From assembly GCF_000721075.1 (NCBI RefSeq), contig NZ_JOEQ01000023.1:62001-126000 (forward strand): 64,000 nucleotides of DNA, read 5' to 3'. Of this stretch, positions 1-8,012 are shown one piece after another (within the stretch, counting starts at the first letter, position 1; each line of letters begins with the position of its first letter). A program made the translations under genes and the position numbers. The notes beneath the pieces were generated by a model. The model searched no databases and was not told the origin of the DNA. It saw only the letters and a program-made list of their open reading frames with translations. The DNA is from Streptosporangium amethystogenes. Its GTDB lineage: Bacteria; Actinomycetota; Actinomycetes; Streptosporangiales; Streptosporangiaceae.

Positions 1-711
1 CTTGCAGTGCATGTCGGCGAGCCGATGCTTGACGCCCTGGTAGGAGCCGATCAGGCGGCCGAAGGTCACCCGGAGCTTGGCATAGCCGACGATGGCGTCC
101 AACGAGGCGCGCAGCACGCCGAGCTGCTCGGCGGCCACCGCGACCGCGAACAGGTCCCTGGCCCTCGCCACGCCCTCCGGCGAGGAGGCGATCTCCTCGC
201 CCGCGCCCAGATCCACCTTCGCCTGCCTGCGGGTGATGTCCAGGGTGGTCAGCGGGGTGCGGTCGCCGCCTCTGATCGCCAGGACCCGCGGCCCCTCGAT
301 CGCCAGGACCACGTCGGCCTCGGCACCGTTGAGCGCGCGGCCGCCGTCGAGGGCGACGGTCACGAGCGTGGTCCCCGCGGCGATGCCGGGCAGCAGTTCC
401 TTGTCGCCCACCTCGGTCAGCAGGATCGTGGCGAGGGCGGTGGCCAGGAAGGGGCCCGGCAGCAGCGCCGCGCCGGTCTCCTCCAGGACCAGCGCGAGCT
501 CGGCGTACCCGGCTCCCGCGCCGCCGTGTTCCTCGCCGACGACGAGACCGGCGAGCCCGAGCTCACCGTTGAGCCTGCGGTAGACCTCGGGATCGTGGCC
601 GGTCTCGGATTCGACGGCCCGCCGGACCTCGGGCAGCGGCGAGGCGGCGGCGAGGAAGGCGCGGACCGCGCCGCGCAGTTCCCGCTGCTCCTCGGTAAGC
701 ACGAGCTTCAT
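1..711 (-). CDS. Acyl-CoA dehydrogenase family protein, 3' end outside window
   Basis: N-terminal 237 codons of an acyl-CoA dehydrogenase; the gene runs off the left edge. It begins with MKLVLTEEQRELRGAVRAF, typical of the helical N-terminal domain. The sequence then continues through the beta-domain to the start of the C-terminal four-helix domain (VTFGRLIGSYQGVKHRLADM, the usual FGRxIGxxQxxKHxLA region). Members of this family are FAD enzymes that alpha,beta-dehydrogenate acyl-CoA thioesters. It lies 84 nt downstream of a second acyl-CoA dehydrogenase on the same strand. Such adjacent pairs often form heteromeric enzymes in actinobacterial lipid or sterol side-chain catabolism (family knowledge). 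The catalytic residue region is outside the window, so activity cannot be judged. Confidence 0.88.
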   Translation of the reverse strand, partial: MKLVLTEEQRELRGAVRAFLAAASPLPEVRRAVESETGHDPEVYRRLNGELGLAGLVVGEEHGGAGAGYAELALVLEETGAALLPGPFLATALATILLTEVGDKELLPGIAAGTTLVTVALDGGRALNGAEADVVLAIEGPRVLAIRGGDRTPLTTLDITRRQAKVDLGAGEEIASSPEGVARARDLFAVAVAAEQLGVLRASLDAIVGYAKLRVTFGRLIGSYQGVKHRLADMHCK

Positions 712-795
712 CGAAATCCTTTCAGCGTGCAGACCCCCGCCTTTAGGCGTTGGGAGGAAGTCAAGTGTTTCGGCCTTTCTGCGCGAGCCCGGAGG

Positions 796-1974
796 TCACC
801 CGTTCACCTTGAGGTCCTTGAACGGCACGTTCTTGTCCACCCGCGGCTCGGGCGGCAGGTTGAGCACCCGGTCGCCGATGATGTTGCGCATGATCTCGTT
901 GGTGCCGCCGCCGAGGGCCATGGCGGGAGCGAGCGAGATGGCCTCGGCCAACCGCCCGCCGCCCTCCTCGTAGGCGACGGCCCCCGGTCCGGCCAGCGAG
1001 GTGGCGAGGTCGGCCTGGAACATGGTCAGCTCGGCCAGCAGCAGCTTGGCGGCGCTGCCCCTGGCCCCGGGGAAGACACCGGCCTTGGTCTCCTGGGAGA
1101 GGCGCTCGTTGAACAGGGCGAGCGCGCGGGAACGGATGTGCAGCTCGACGAGCTGGTCCCGGACCACCGGGTCGGCGGTGTCGGCGGTGTGGCGCAGCGC
1201 CTCGAAGGCGACCGGGTTGTCCCTGCGGCCGCCCATGCCGACGCCACTGGAGATGGACAGTCGCTCGTGCAGGAGTGTGGTGACCGCGCAGCTCCACCCG
1301 TCGTTGACCTGGCCGACCAGGTTCTCCGCGGGGATGTGCACGTCGTCGAAGAAGATCTCGTTGAAGTGGGCGCGGCCCGTCATGTCCCGCAGCGGGCGGA
1401 CCGTGACGCCGGGGGCGCGCATGTCCACGATGAACATCGACAGGCCCTTGTGCTTGGGCGCGTCCACGTCGGTGCGGGTGAGCAGCAGCCCGTGGGAGGC
1501 GTGCTGGGCGACCGAGGTCCAGACCTTCTGCCCGGTGACCGTCCAGCCGTCCTCGGCCGGGGTGGCCCGGGTCTGCAGGGCGGCGACGTCGCTGCCGGCG
1601 CCGGGTTCGGAGAAGAGCTGGCACCAGATCTCCTCGCCACGCAGCAGCGGACGCAGGTGCCTGGCCTTCTGCTCGGGGGTGCCGAGGTCGACGAGGGTCG
1701 GCCCGCACATCCCGAGTCCTATGGAGAAGACGTAGGTCGGCAGCGTGAAGCCCGCGGCCTCCTCGGCGAAGGCCCGCTCCTCCGCCTGGGTCAGCCCCTG
1801 GCCGCCCCACTCGCCCGGCCAGCTGATCCCCGAATAGCCCGCGTCGTACATCCGCGCCATGAAGGCCTTCGCGGCGGCGACGCCGCCGGCGTCCGGGGTG
1901 CCCTCGGCCTCGGTGTCCTGGGCGTTGGCCTCCAGCCAGGTCCTGGCACGCCGCCGGTACTCCTGAAGATTCAT
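796..1974 (-). CDS. Acyl-CoA dehydrogenase (FadE-like)
   Basis: 392 aa, full length for the family. It starts MNLQEYRRRARTWLEANAQ. The middle domain contains LFSEPGAGSDVAALQTRA, the FAD/substrate-binding signature, followed by DGWTVTGQKVWTS. The C-terminal domain ends with GGGTNEIMRNIIGDRVLNLP, the usual GGTNEIxRNIIxxRVL motif. It probably oxidises an acyl-CoA with the following acyl-CoA dehydrogenase (positions 1-711, same strand); the short spacing supports an operon. The substrate cannot be read from sequence. A small palindrome in the upstream intergenic region is a possible regulator site. Confidence 0.92.
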   Translation of the reverse strand: MNLQEYRRRARTWLEANAQDTEAEGTPDAGGVAAAKAFMARMYDAGYSGISWPGEWGGQGLTQAEERAFAEEAAGFTLPTYVFSIGLGMCGPTLVDLGTPEQKARHLRPLLRGEEIWCQLFSEPGAGSDVAALQTRATPAEDGWTVTGQKVWTSVAQHASHGLLLTRTDVDAPKHKGLSMFIVDMRAPGVTVRPLRDMTGRAHFNEIFFDDVHIPAENLVGQVNDGWSCAVTTLLHERLSISSGVGMGGRRDNPVAFEALRHTADTADPVVRDQLVELHIRSRALALFNERLSQETKAGVFPGARGSAAKLLLAELTMFQADLATSLAGPGAVAYEEGGGRLAEAISLAPAMALGGGTNEIMRNIIGDRVLNLPPEPRVDKNVPFKDLKVNG

Positions 1975-2026
1975 GTCCGCTCCAATCAGTGCTCACTTAC
2001 TCTAGCCAGCACCCGATCAGCCGTAC

Positions 2027-2039
2027 AGAGCAATGCTCT
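2027..2039. promoter_or_regulatory. Palindrome in divergent promoter, possible operator
   Basis: AGAGCAATGCTCT is a perfect 6-1-6 inverted repeat in the 165-nt region between the acyl-CoA dehydrogenase (minus) and the histidine kinase (plus). Size and place fit a TetR-type site, and a TetR gene lies 1 kb away, but no repressor can be assigned from sequence alone. Confidence 0.3.
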
Positions 2040-2139
2040 ACAGGGGAAGATGAAAGGATATTTGCCCATTCTTGGCCATCAATCACCAGTAAACGGCAAT
2101 TAATCCGTCTAATGGTCCTATTTAGCGCCGAGGAGTGAA

Positions 2140-3075
2140 GTGTTCTCGGGGAACGCGTGGTCGGTACGGCGTCGGCTGACGCTCACCGCCGTCACGACAG
2201 CCATCGTGACAGGGGGCGCCGTCTTCACCATCGCGACACTCAGGGCCGTGAAGACGGCGCTCGTGCAGGTCAAGGCGATCAGACGCGAGCTGGAGGAGAT
2301 CACCGCGACCGACATCGGCCGCCGGGTGCCGGTACCGGCCGCCCAGAACGAGATCAGGCAACTGGCCGAGACGATCAACCAGACGCTGGACCGGCTGGAG
2401 GCCGCGGCCGAGCAGCAGCGCAGGTTCGCCTCCGACGCCTCGCACGACCTGCGCAGCCCGCTCACCGCCATGCGCGCCCAGGTGGAGGAGGCGTTGCGCT
2501 ACCCCGACGACGTCGACTGGAAGACCAAGGCCCACGCGATGCTCGCCAGCCTGGACCGGCTCCAGGCGATCGTCTCGGACCTGCTGACACTGGCCAAGCT
2601 CGACTCCGGGGTTCCCGCCCATTACGAGCGGATCGACCTGAGCGCACTGGTCTGCGATGAGCTGGACCGGCGCAGGCGCAATGTCCGGATCGACAGGAAT
2701 CTGCAGCCGGGGGTGGAGATCACCGGCGATTGGCTCCGGCTGGCCCGGCTGCTGACGAACCTGCTGGACAACGCGGAACGGCACGCCGACTCCAAGGTCT
2801 CGGTGAGCGTGACCAGGGACGACGGAACGGCCGTTGTGGAGGTGTTCGACGACGGCGCCGGAATCGCGCCCGAGCAGCGGGAGCTGGTCTTCCAGCGGTT
2901 CACCCGGCTGGACGCCTCCCGTAACAGGGACGCGGGAGGCACCGGACTGGGGCTCCCCATCGCCAGGGAGATCGCCCGCACCCACGGCGGCATCCTGAGG
3001 CTGGAGGACAGCCCCCGGGGCGCGCGGTTCGTCCTGCGGATCCCCCTGCACCCCGACCAGGACGGCGACCCCTGA
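2140..3075 (+). CDS. Orphan sensor histidine kinase without sensor domain
   Basis: 311 aa, GTG start chosen because AGGAG sits 4 nt upstream. There is only one membrane segment (about residues 12-33), and it runs straight into a HAMP-like helix (about 35-90). Normally an extracytoplasmic domain between two membrane segments would precede it. The catalytic core is intact: H-box HDLRSPLT with His102, N-box NLLDNAERHA, G-boxes DDGAGIAPE and GTGLGLPIA. It should therefore autophosphorylate and pass phosphate to a response regulator, but none is adjacent (the next gene is a TetR regulator). The short N-terminus suggests a kinase that lost its periplasmic sensor by deletion, or one that senses within the membrane. 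The core assignment is firm; the role is unknown. Confidence 0.88.
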   Translation: MFSGNAWSVRRRLTLTAVTTAIVTGGAVFTIATLRAVKTALVQVKAIRRELEEITATDIGRRVPVPAAQNEIRQLAETINQTLDRLEAAAEQQRRFASDASHDLRSPLTAMRAQVEEALRYPDDVDWKTKAHAMLASLDRLQAIVSDLLTLAKLDSGVPAHYERIDLSALVCDELDRRRRNVRIDRNLQPGVEITGDWLRLARLLTNLLDNAERHADSKVSVSVTRDDGTAVVEVFDDGAGIAPEQRELVFQRFTRLDASRNRDAGGTGLGLPIAREIARTHGGILRLEDSPRGARFVLRIPLHPDQDGDP

Positions 3076-3092
3076 CCCGCTAGTGTTCCCTT

Positions 3093-3695
3093 GTGGCAAG
3101 GGGATTTGGGCGATTACGTCGTGAAGATCTGCTCCGAACCGCCTGCGATGTCATCGCGGCCCAGGGGTTCGGTCATACCCGAACCGCGGACATCGCACAG
3201 GCGGCCGGCGTCAGCCAGGCACTGCTCTTCTACCATTTCGAGACCAAGGAGAAGCTGTTCGCCCAGGCCTTCTCCTACGCGGCCCAACTCCATCTGGACG
3301 CGCTCGCCAAGGTGGAGGGGTCGGGTGGCTCACCCCTCGACCGGCTGCGGGCCCTGCTCAGGTTCTATCCCCCCGGCGGAAAGACCAAGTCATGGGCCCT
3401 GTGGATCGACGCCTGGGCCGAGTCGATGCGCAACTCCGAGCTTGAGGAGACGTCCCGCAGGATCGACATGCGGTGGAAGGAGGCGCTCCACGCGATCATC
3501 GATGACGGCGTGGAGGCGGGAACCTTCGTCTGCGCGGACCCCGAGGGCTCGACCTGGCGGATCATGTCCCTCATCGACGGCCTGGCCACCCAAGTGACGG
3601 TGCACAGGCGGCTGCTCTCCCGGGCGCGCATGACCGAGTTCATTCAGAGGGCCACCGCGGCGGAACTGGGTCTCTCCCCCGCCGAACTGAGCTGA
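3093..3695 (+). CDS. TetR/AcrR family transcriptional regulator
   Basis: 200 aa. The N-terminal helix-turn-helix reads RTADIAQAAGVSQALLFYHF followed by ETKEKLF, a standard TetR DNA-binding domain; the rest is a ligand-binding helical domain of unknown specificity. The GTG start lies 6 nt downstream of TAGTGT (3081-3086), a good TAnnnT -10 element, so the mRNA is probably leaderless. It starts 17 nt after the histidine kinase. Its 3' end overlaps the convergent DMT transporter by 56 nt, which makes that transporter a candidate target (inference). Confidence 0.9.
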   Translation: MARGFGRLRREDLLRTACDVIAAQGFGHTRTADIAQAAGVSQALLFYHFETKEKLFAQAFSYAAQLHLDALAKVEGSGGSPLDRLRALLRFYPPGGKTKSWALWIDAWAESMRNSELEETSRRIDMRWKEALHAIIDDGVEAGTFVCADPEGSTWRIMSLIDGLATQVTVHRRLLSRARMTEFIQRATAAELGLSPAELS

Positions 3696-4572
3696 ACAGC
3701 CCCCTGGGCAGCACGACCAGGAGCATGGCGAGGGCGATCAGTCCTCCGCCGAGGAAGACGCTCAGGGTGAGCGACTCCCCGTACAGTGCGACGGCCAGGA
3801 CGGTCACCCAGAGCGGCTGTGTCGACAGGATCACCGCGGCGGGCACCGGTGGCACGTGGACCTGGCCCCACGAGCGGGCCAGGAAACCCAGGGCGCAGGC
3901 CACGATCGACAGGTGGCCGAGGAGCGCCCAGTCTCCCGGCGTGGCGGGCAGGGTCAGGCCGTCCGGCACGGCGAGGACGCCCGTCATCACGGCGATGGCG
4001 CCGAGTTGGATGACCGTGACCGCGTAGGCGTGTCGCCGCGCCTCGGCGGAGTCGCCGAGCACCAGCGTGTGGGCCGCGTACAGAACGGCCGACACCAGGG
4101 TGGCGACCAGCGCGGGCGGGGAGATGTCGCCCTCCACCCCCTTCAGCAGGGTGAACACCGTCATCGCGACGGTCGCCAGCGCCACCGCGACCCATATCCT
4201 GGCCGAGGTCCTGGCGCCGAGCAGGACCAGCCCGAGGACCGGAGTGATCACCACGTACGAGCCGACCGTGAACCCCGAGACCGACGAGGGCAGGTCGTGC
4301 AGCGAGACCGCCTGGACCGTCTGGCCGACGCCGAACAGCAGGCCGAGCAGGATGCCGACCAGCCAGGTGCTCTCGGAAAGCCCCCGCAGGCTACTCGGAC
4401 GGAGCGCGACCAGCACGACCGCGGCGATGCCGTACCGCTCGGCGAGGAGGTCGGCCACGGGCATGCGGACGATGAGGTCCTTCATCAGCGGGAAGGCCGA
4501 CCCCCAGGCGGCGCTGACGAAGGCCAGGAGCGCGATTCCCAGGAGGGGCCGGGGGGCTGCGGGCACTGCCAT
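3640..4572 (-). CDS. EamA/DMT superfamily transporter
   Basis: 310 aa, very hydrophobic, with about ten predicted membrane segments and two EamA-type repeats. The first begins at GIALLAFVSAAWGSAFPLMK, whose WGS(A/S)FP sequence is typical of the family. Members of this superfamily export or import small metabolites such as amino acids and drugs; the substrate here is unknown. It is convergent with, and overlaps, the TetR gene, and divergent from the diiron oxygenase gene. Confidence 0.88.
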   Translation of the reverse strand: MAVPAAPRPLLGIALLAFVSAAWGSAFPLMKDLIVRMPVADLLAERYGIAAVVLVALRPSSLRGLSESTWLVGILLGLLFGVGQTVQAVSLHDLPSSVSGFTVGSYVVITPVLGLVLLGARTSARIWVAVALATVAMTVFTLLKGVEGDISPPALVATLVSAVLYAAHTLVLGDSAEARRHAYAVTVIQLGAIAVMTGVLAVPDGLTLPATPGDWALLGHLSIVACALGFLARSWGQVHVPPVPAAVILSTQPLWVTVLAVALYGESLTLSVFLGGGLIALAMLLVVLPRGLFSSVRRGRDPVPPRWPSE

Positions 4573-4717
4573 AGTCGAAGGGTTACATCACCTGCAGCGA
4601 CGGACAGGTCACCGACCGGAGCGGGAGTGGTCCTGATACCACGCTGAGTGAAGGACGTCACACCGGCGCGAGGGACCTCATACCTCCGCGGGTCTTTCCG
4701 TCTTATTGGATGCTTCG

Positions 4718-4723
4718 TACAAT
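4718..4723 (+). promoter_or_regulatory. Candidate -10 element upstream of diiron oxygenase gene
   Basis: TACAAT, a near-consensus -10 hexamer in a short AT-richer patch 30 nt before the chosen start at 4753. The -35 region (around 4695) is weak. The 180-nt region 4573-4752 must also carry the promoter of the divergent DMT transporter. Confidence 0.35.
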
Positions 4724-4752
4724 TAGCGCAGACATCCGATGGGAGGGCAGCG

Positions 4753-5760
4753 ATGACACCGGCCCCGAAGACCGCCGCGGACAGAGAGGGTGACCAGCAG
4801 GTCACCGAGAGACGTGCGTACGAGGCGGTCATAGAGCGCCTCTCGAAGGCATCCGTCGACAAACACTGGGAGCCGTACGTCGACATCCCCTGGGACGAGA
4901 AGGAGTTCCTCGTCTTCGCCGACGACCCGCGCTGGGAACTGCCCGAGGTCGACAGGCTGGGCGGCCACGCCTGGTACCGGGCACAGCCCCCCGAGATCCG
5001 CGCCAGGATCGGGCTGTGGCGGGTGGCGACCGCCATGAAGATCGGCCTGCAGTTCGAGAACCTGCTCAAACGCGGACTGCTGAACTACGCCTACCGGCTG
5101 CCGAACGGTTCCCCCGAGTTCCGCTACGTCTACCACGAGACCATCGAAGAGGGACATCACGGGATGATGTTCCAAGAGTTCGTGAACCGCACGAAACTTC
5201 CAATAAAGGGCATGCCGGGGCCGCTGAGCCTGCTCGCGCAGATCACCCCGTGGATCCCGCTGATCTCCACCGAGCTCTTCTTCGTCTTCGTCCTCGGCGG
5301 CGAGGACCCGATCGACCACGTGCAGCGCAAGATGATCAAGGCGGGCAGGACCCGGCATCCGCTGGAGGAGACGATCATACGGATCCACATCGCCGAGGAG
5401 GCCAGGCACATCTCCTTCGCCCGCCACTACCTGCGCCGCCGGGTGCCCCGGATGCCCCGCTACCGGCGCTTCGCCCTGGGCCTCGTCTCCCCTGTCATCC
5501 TGGGCATCATGGCCCGGATCATGCTCTCCCCGCCAAGCTCGATGATCAGGGCGTTCGGCATCCCCGAGGACGTCGTCAGGGAGGTCTACACCGGCAACCC
5601 CGAGATGGCCGCGGAGATCCGCGACTCGATCGGCAAGACCCGCGAGCTCTGCGCCGAGCTGGGCCTGACGAACCCTCTCCAGCGCCGGGTGTGGAAGGCG
5701 ATGGGCATCTGGGCGCCCCCGGCGCCCGGCGCCACACGGACCGGAAAGGCGGGCGGATGA
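4753..5760 (+). CDS. AurF-type diiron oxygenase
   Basis: 335 aa. The ATG at 4753 is chosen because GGGAGGG lies just upstream; an in-frame GTG at 4648 is less likely. The diiron ligand pattern of the AurF (p-aminobenzoate N-oxygenase) family is present: ETIEEGHH with Glu129, Glu133 and His136, and HIAEEARH with His212, Glu215, Glu216 and His219. AurF relatives N-oxygenate arylamines or oxidise lipid-like substrates. The gene overlaps the following SDR by ATGA, so the two are translationally coupled and probably act in sequence. The substrate is not predictable. It lies outside the NRPS operon, on the opposite strand. Confidence 0.82.
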   Translation: MTPAPKTAADREGDQQVTERRAYEAVIERLSKASVDKHWEPYVDIPWDEKEFLVFADDPRWELPEVDRLGGHAWYRAQPPEIRARIGLWRVATAMKIGLQFENLLKRGLLNYAYRLPNGSPEFRYVYHETIEEGHHGMMFQEFVNRTKLPIKGMPGPLSLLAQITPWIPLISTELFFVFVLGGEDPIDHVQRKMIKAGRTRHPLEETIIRIHIAEEARHISFARHYLRRRVPRMPRYRRFALGLVSPVILGIMARIMLSPPSSMIRAFGIPEDVVREVYTGNPEMAAEIRDSIGKTRELCAELGLTNPLQRRVWKAMGIWAPPAPGATRTGKAGG

Positions 5761-6554
5761 GAACGGCGATCGTGACGGGGGGCGCCTCCGGCATCGGCCT
5801 GGCCGTCTCCCGCGAGTTCGCCAGGCGCGGCGCGCACGTCGTCATCGCCGACCTGGACGGCGCCGGGGCCGAGCGCGCCGCCAAGGAGCTCAACGGCTCG
5901 GCCGCGACGCTCGACGTCTCCGACGCGCGAGCCGTGGCCGACCTCGTCGAGCGGGTGGCGGCCGAGCGGGGACGGCTCGACGTCGTCTTCAACAACGCCG
6001 GAATCGCGGTCGGCGGCACCGTCGACGAGCTCACCCTCGACCACTGGAACCGGACGATCGACGTGAACCTGCGTGGCGTCGTCCACGGCGTCCACGCGGC
6101 CTACCCGATCATGAAGCGGCAGGGCTTCGGGCACATCGTGAACACCGCTTCCCTGGCCGGACTGGTCCCCGCGCCACTGATGGCGCCCTACACGGCGACC
6201 AAGCACGCGGTGGTCGGGCTCTCGCTCGCCCTGCGCGCCGAGGCCGCCGCCCACGGTGTCCGGGTGAGCGTGGTCTGCCCCGGGTTCACCGACACCCCGC
6301 TGCTCGACAACGCCAACCCCGGCCTGCCGCAGACCCCGACCGGTGCCGGCGCCCGCGAGTCGGCGAGCCGGACCACGGGCCGTCTCTACTCCGTCGACGC
6401 GCTGGCCGCCGACATCATCAGGGGCATGGCCCGCAACCGCGCCCTCATCGTGGCACCCGCCACCGGCCGCCTCGCCTGGCGCGGTACCCGCCTCTCCCCC
6501 TCGGCCGCCGTCCGGGTGGCCTCCCTCGCCGTCCGCCGCCTGAGCGGGCGCTGA
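5757..6554 (+). CDS. Short-chain dehydrogenase/reductase (SDR)
   Basis: 265 aa classical SDR. The cofactor motif TGGASGIG lies at the N-terminus, with NNAG near residue 80. The catalytic Ser is in NTASLAGLV, and the Tyr/Lys pair is in YTATKHA. The Asp after beta-2 (VIADLDG) suggests NAD(H) preference. It starts inside the stop codon of the diiron oxygenase (ATGA overlap), so the two form an operon. It probably oxidises or reduces a hydroxyl/carbonyl made or used by that enzyme (inference). Confidence 0.92.
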   Translation: MRTAIVTGGASGIGLAVSREFARRGAHVVIADLDGAGAERAAKELNGSAATLDVSDARAVADLVERVAAERGRLDVVFNNAGIAVGGTVDELTLDHWNRTIDVNLRGVVHGVHAAYPIMKRQGFGHIVNTASLAGLVPAPLMAPYTATKHAVVGLSLALRAEAAAHGVRVSVVCPGFTDTPLLDNANPGLPQTPTGAGARESASRTTGRLYSVDALAADIIRGMARNRALIVAPATGRLAWRGTRLSPSAAVRVASLAVRRLSGR

Positions 6555-6556
6555 AA

Positions 6557-6582
6557 GGGCGCCGACCGGCCGGTCGGCGCCC
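6557..6582. terminator. Perfect 26-bp palindrome, bidirectional terminator
   Basis: Two 13-nt arms (GGGCGCCGACCGG and its exact complement) meet with no spacer. The element sits 2 nt after the SDR stop and 6 nt before the stop of the convergent MFS gene. Position and symmetry fit a bidirectional transcription terminator; there is no T-tract, as is common in actinomycetes. Confidence 0.75.
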
Positions 6583-6588
6583 GTACGG

Positions 6589-7860
6589 TCAGGGCACCGA
6601 GCGGATCTTCCAGACCAGGGCGGCGCCGAGCAGGGCGAGGGCCGCGGAGGTCAGGTAGAGGACCGGGTAGCCGCCGAGGCCGGCCACGATGGGACCGGCG
6701 ATGACCGGGCCGAGCACCTGGGGTCCCGAGTTGGCGATGTTGATGACACCGAGGTCCTTGGCACGTCCCTCGGCGGCCGGCAGGACCTGGGTGACCAGTG
6801 CGTTGTCCACCGAGAGGTAGATGCCGAAGCTGATCCCCATGATCGCGGCACCGACCGTCGCCACCGGCCACTGCGGCCAGAACGCGAGCATCACCGCGGG
6901 AACCACGCTGATCAGGCCGGAGGCCGTGACGAGCGCCCTGCGGCGACCGAGCCGGTCGGAGACGACGCCCGCGACGACGGTGGTGAGCACGACCGTCGCG
7001 GTGTAGATCAGGATCAGCACGAGCAGGCCGTCCTCGGCCCTCTCGCCGGGGAAGAGCCGTTCGTAGCCGACCTCGTCGCTGAGGAAGTACAGCAGGTAGA
7101 GCGTGGCGATGGCGTTGCCGAGCTGCATCAGGAAGCGGGTCAGCCAGGCCCAGAAGAAGTCGGGGTGGGCGCGGGGACTGATCCAGAAACCTCTCAGGAA
7201 GGCCCCGGGCTCGAAGGGCGGCCTGGCCGGCAGGCGGGGGTCGGAGGTGGTGAGAACAAAGGGGAGCACGCAGAGCGGGATCAGCACCGCTATCAGTAGA
7301 TATCCGGATTCGGTGGTGGTGGCGACCATGGTGACCAGGACCACCGCGAGCACCACCCCCAGCGACTGGGGAATCCCGATCCAGCCCGACACCTCACCTC
7401 GCTGGCTCACCGGCACATGGTCGGGCACCCCGGCGTTGAGCGCGGCCTGCATCGCGTTGAGCCCGGCCTGCGCGAGGCACCAGCCGACCGCCATGCCGGC
7501 GATCGACCCCTGCCCCGCCAGCAGGACCAGCGCTCCCGCACTGACCAACGCCCCGGCCAGCGACCACGGGTGCCTGCGTCCGAACCGCCCCGCCGTGCGA
7601 TCGGACAGCGCCCCCGCGACGGGGTTGAGCAGCATCGCGACGGCGGCCCCCACCCCGGTCACCAGCGCCAGCGCCCCCTCCTTGCCCGCCGGGTCGATCA
7701 CCGCCACCTGCGAGGGAAGCAGGACCTGGAGTGGCCCGAAGTACCCCATCCAGAGCGCCAGATTGGCCAGCGAGATGCCGGCCACCCACCAGGGACCCAC
7801 CCGGCGCGTCGGCTCCGCGAGCGCCGCCCTCGGGTCGGGAACGGGCTGGACAACGCTCAT
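6589..7860 (-). CDS. MFS transporter
   Basis: 423 aa with about 12 membrane segments. The loop between segments 2 and 3 carries DRTAGRFGRRHPW, the MFS signature region, and a second copy (DRLGRRRALV) follows segment 8. The ATG at 7860 is preferred because GAGG lies just before it; an in-frame ATG at 7872 lacks a ribosome site. It is 152 nt downstream of the last NRPS gene on the same strand, so it may be read through from that operon or have its own promoter. It resembles sugar/drug MFS carriers, but the substrate is unknown. It may help export the NRPS product, although that operon already encodes a fused exporter. Confidence 0.88.
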   Translation of the reverse strand: MSVVQPVPDPRAALAEPTRRVGPWWVAGISLANLALWMGYFGPLQVLLPSQVAVIDPAGKEGALALVTGVGAAVAMLLNPVAGALSDRTAGRFGRRHPWSLAGALVSAGALVLLAGQGSIAGMAVGWCLAQAGLNAMQAALNAGVPDHVPVSQRGEVSGWIGIPQSLGVVLAVVLVTMVATTTESGYLLIAVLIPLCVLPFVLTTSDPRLPARPPFEPGAFLRGFWISPRAHPDFFWAWLTRFLMQLGNAIATLYLLYFLSDEVGYERLFPGERAEDGLLVLILIYTATVVLTTVVAGVVSDRLGRRRALVTASGLISVVPAVMLAFWPQWPVATVGAAIMGISFGIYLSVDNALVTQVLPAAEGRAKDLGVINIANSGPQVLGPVIAGPIVAGLGGYPVLYLTSAALALLGAALVWKIRSVP

Positions 7861-8012
7861 GGGGCCTCGCATCTTCGTGACTCACGACTCCGAACAAGCG
7901 CCCGACAACACGAGGCGTGCCCGGATGCTACGCCGTCTCACGCCCTTGTCGACAGCCCCCGATCGACACCGGATTCCCGCCGGGAGCGCGCCGGAGAGCG
8001 CCACCGGCGAGA

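Noticed and set aside
4648..4752. 35-codon N-terminal extension of the diiron oxygenase
   Set aside because: The ATG at 4753 has a good ribosome site, and the extension would cover the likely promoter.
4753..6554. Diiron oxygenase and SDR as tailoring enzymes of the NRPS product
   Set aside because: They lie on the opposite strand beyond a bidirectional terminator and an MFS gene, with no CelR-type box upstream. A role is possible but unsupported.
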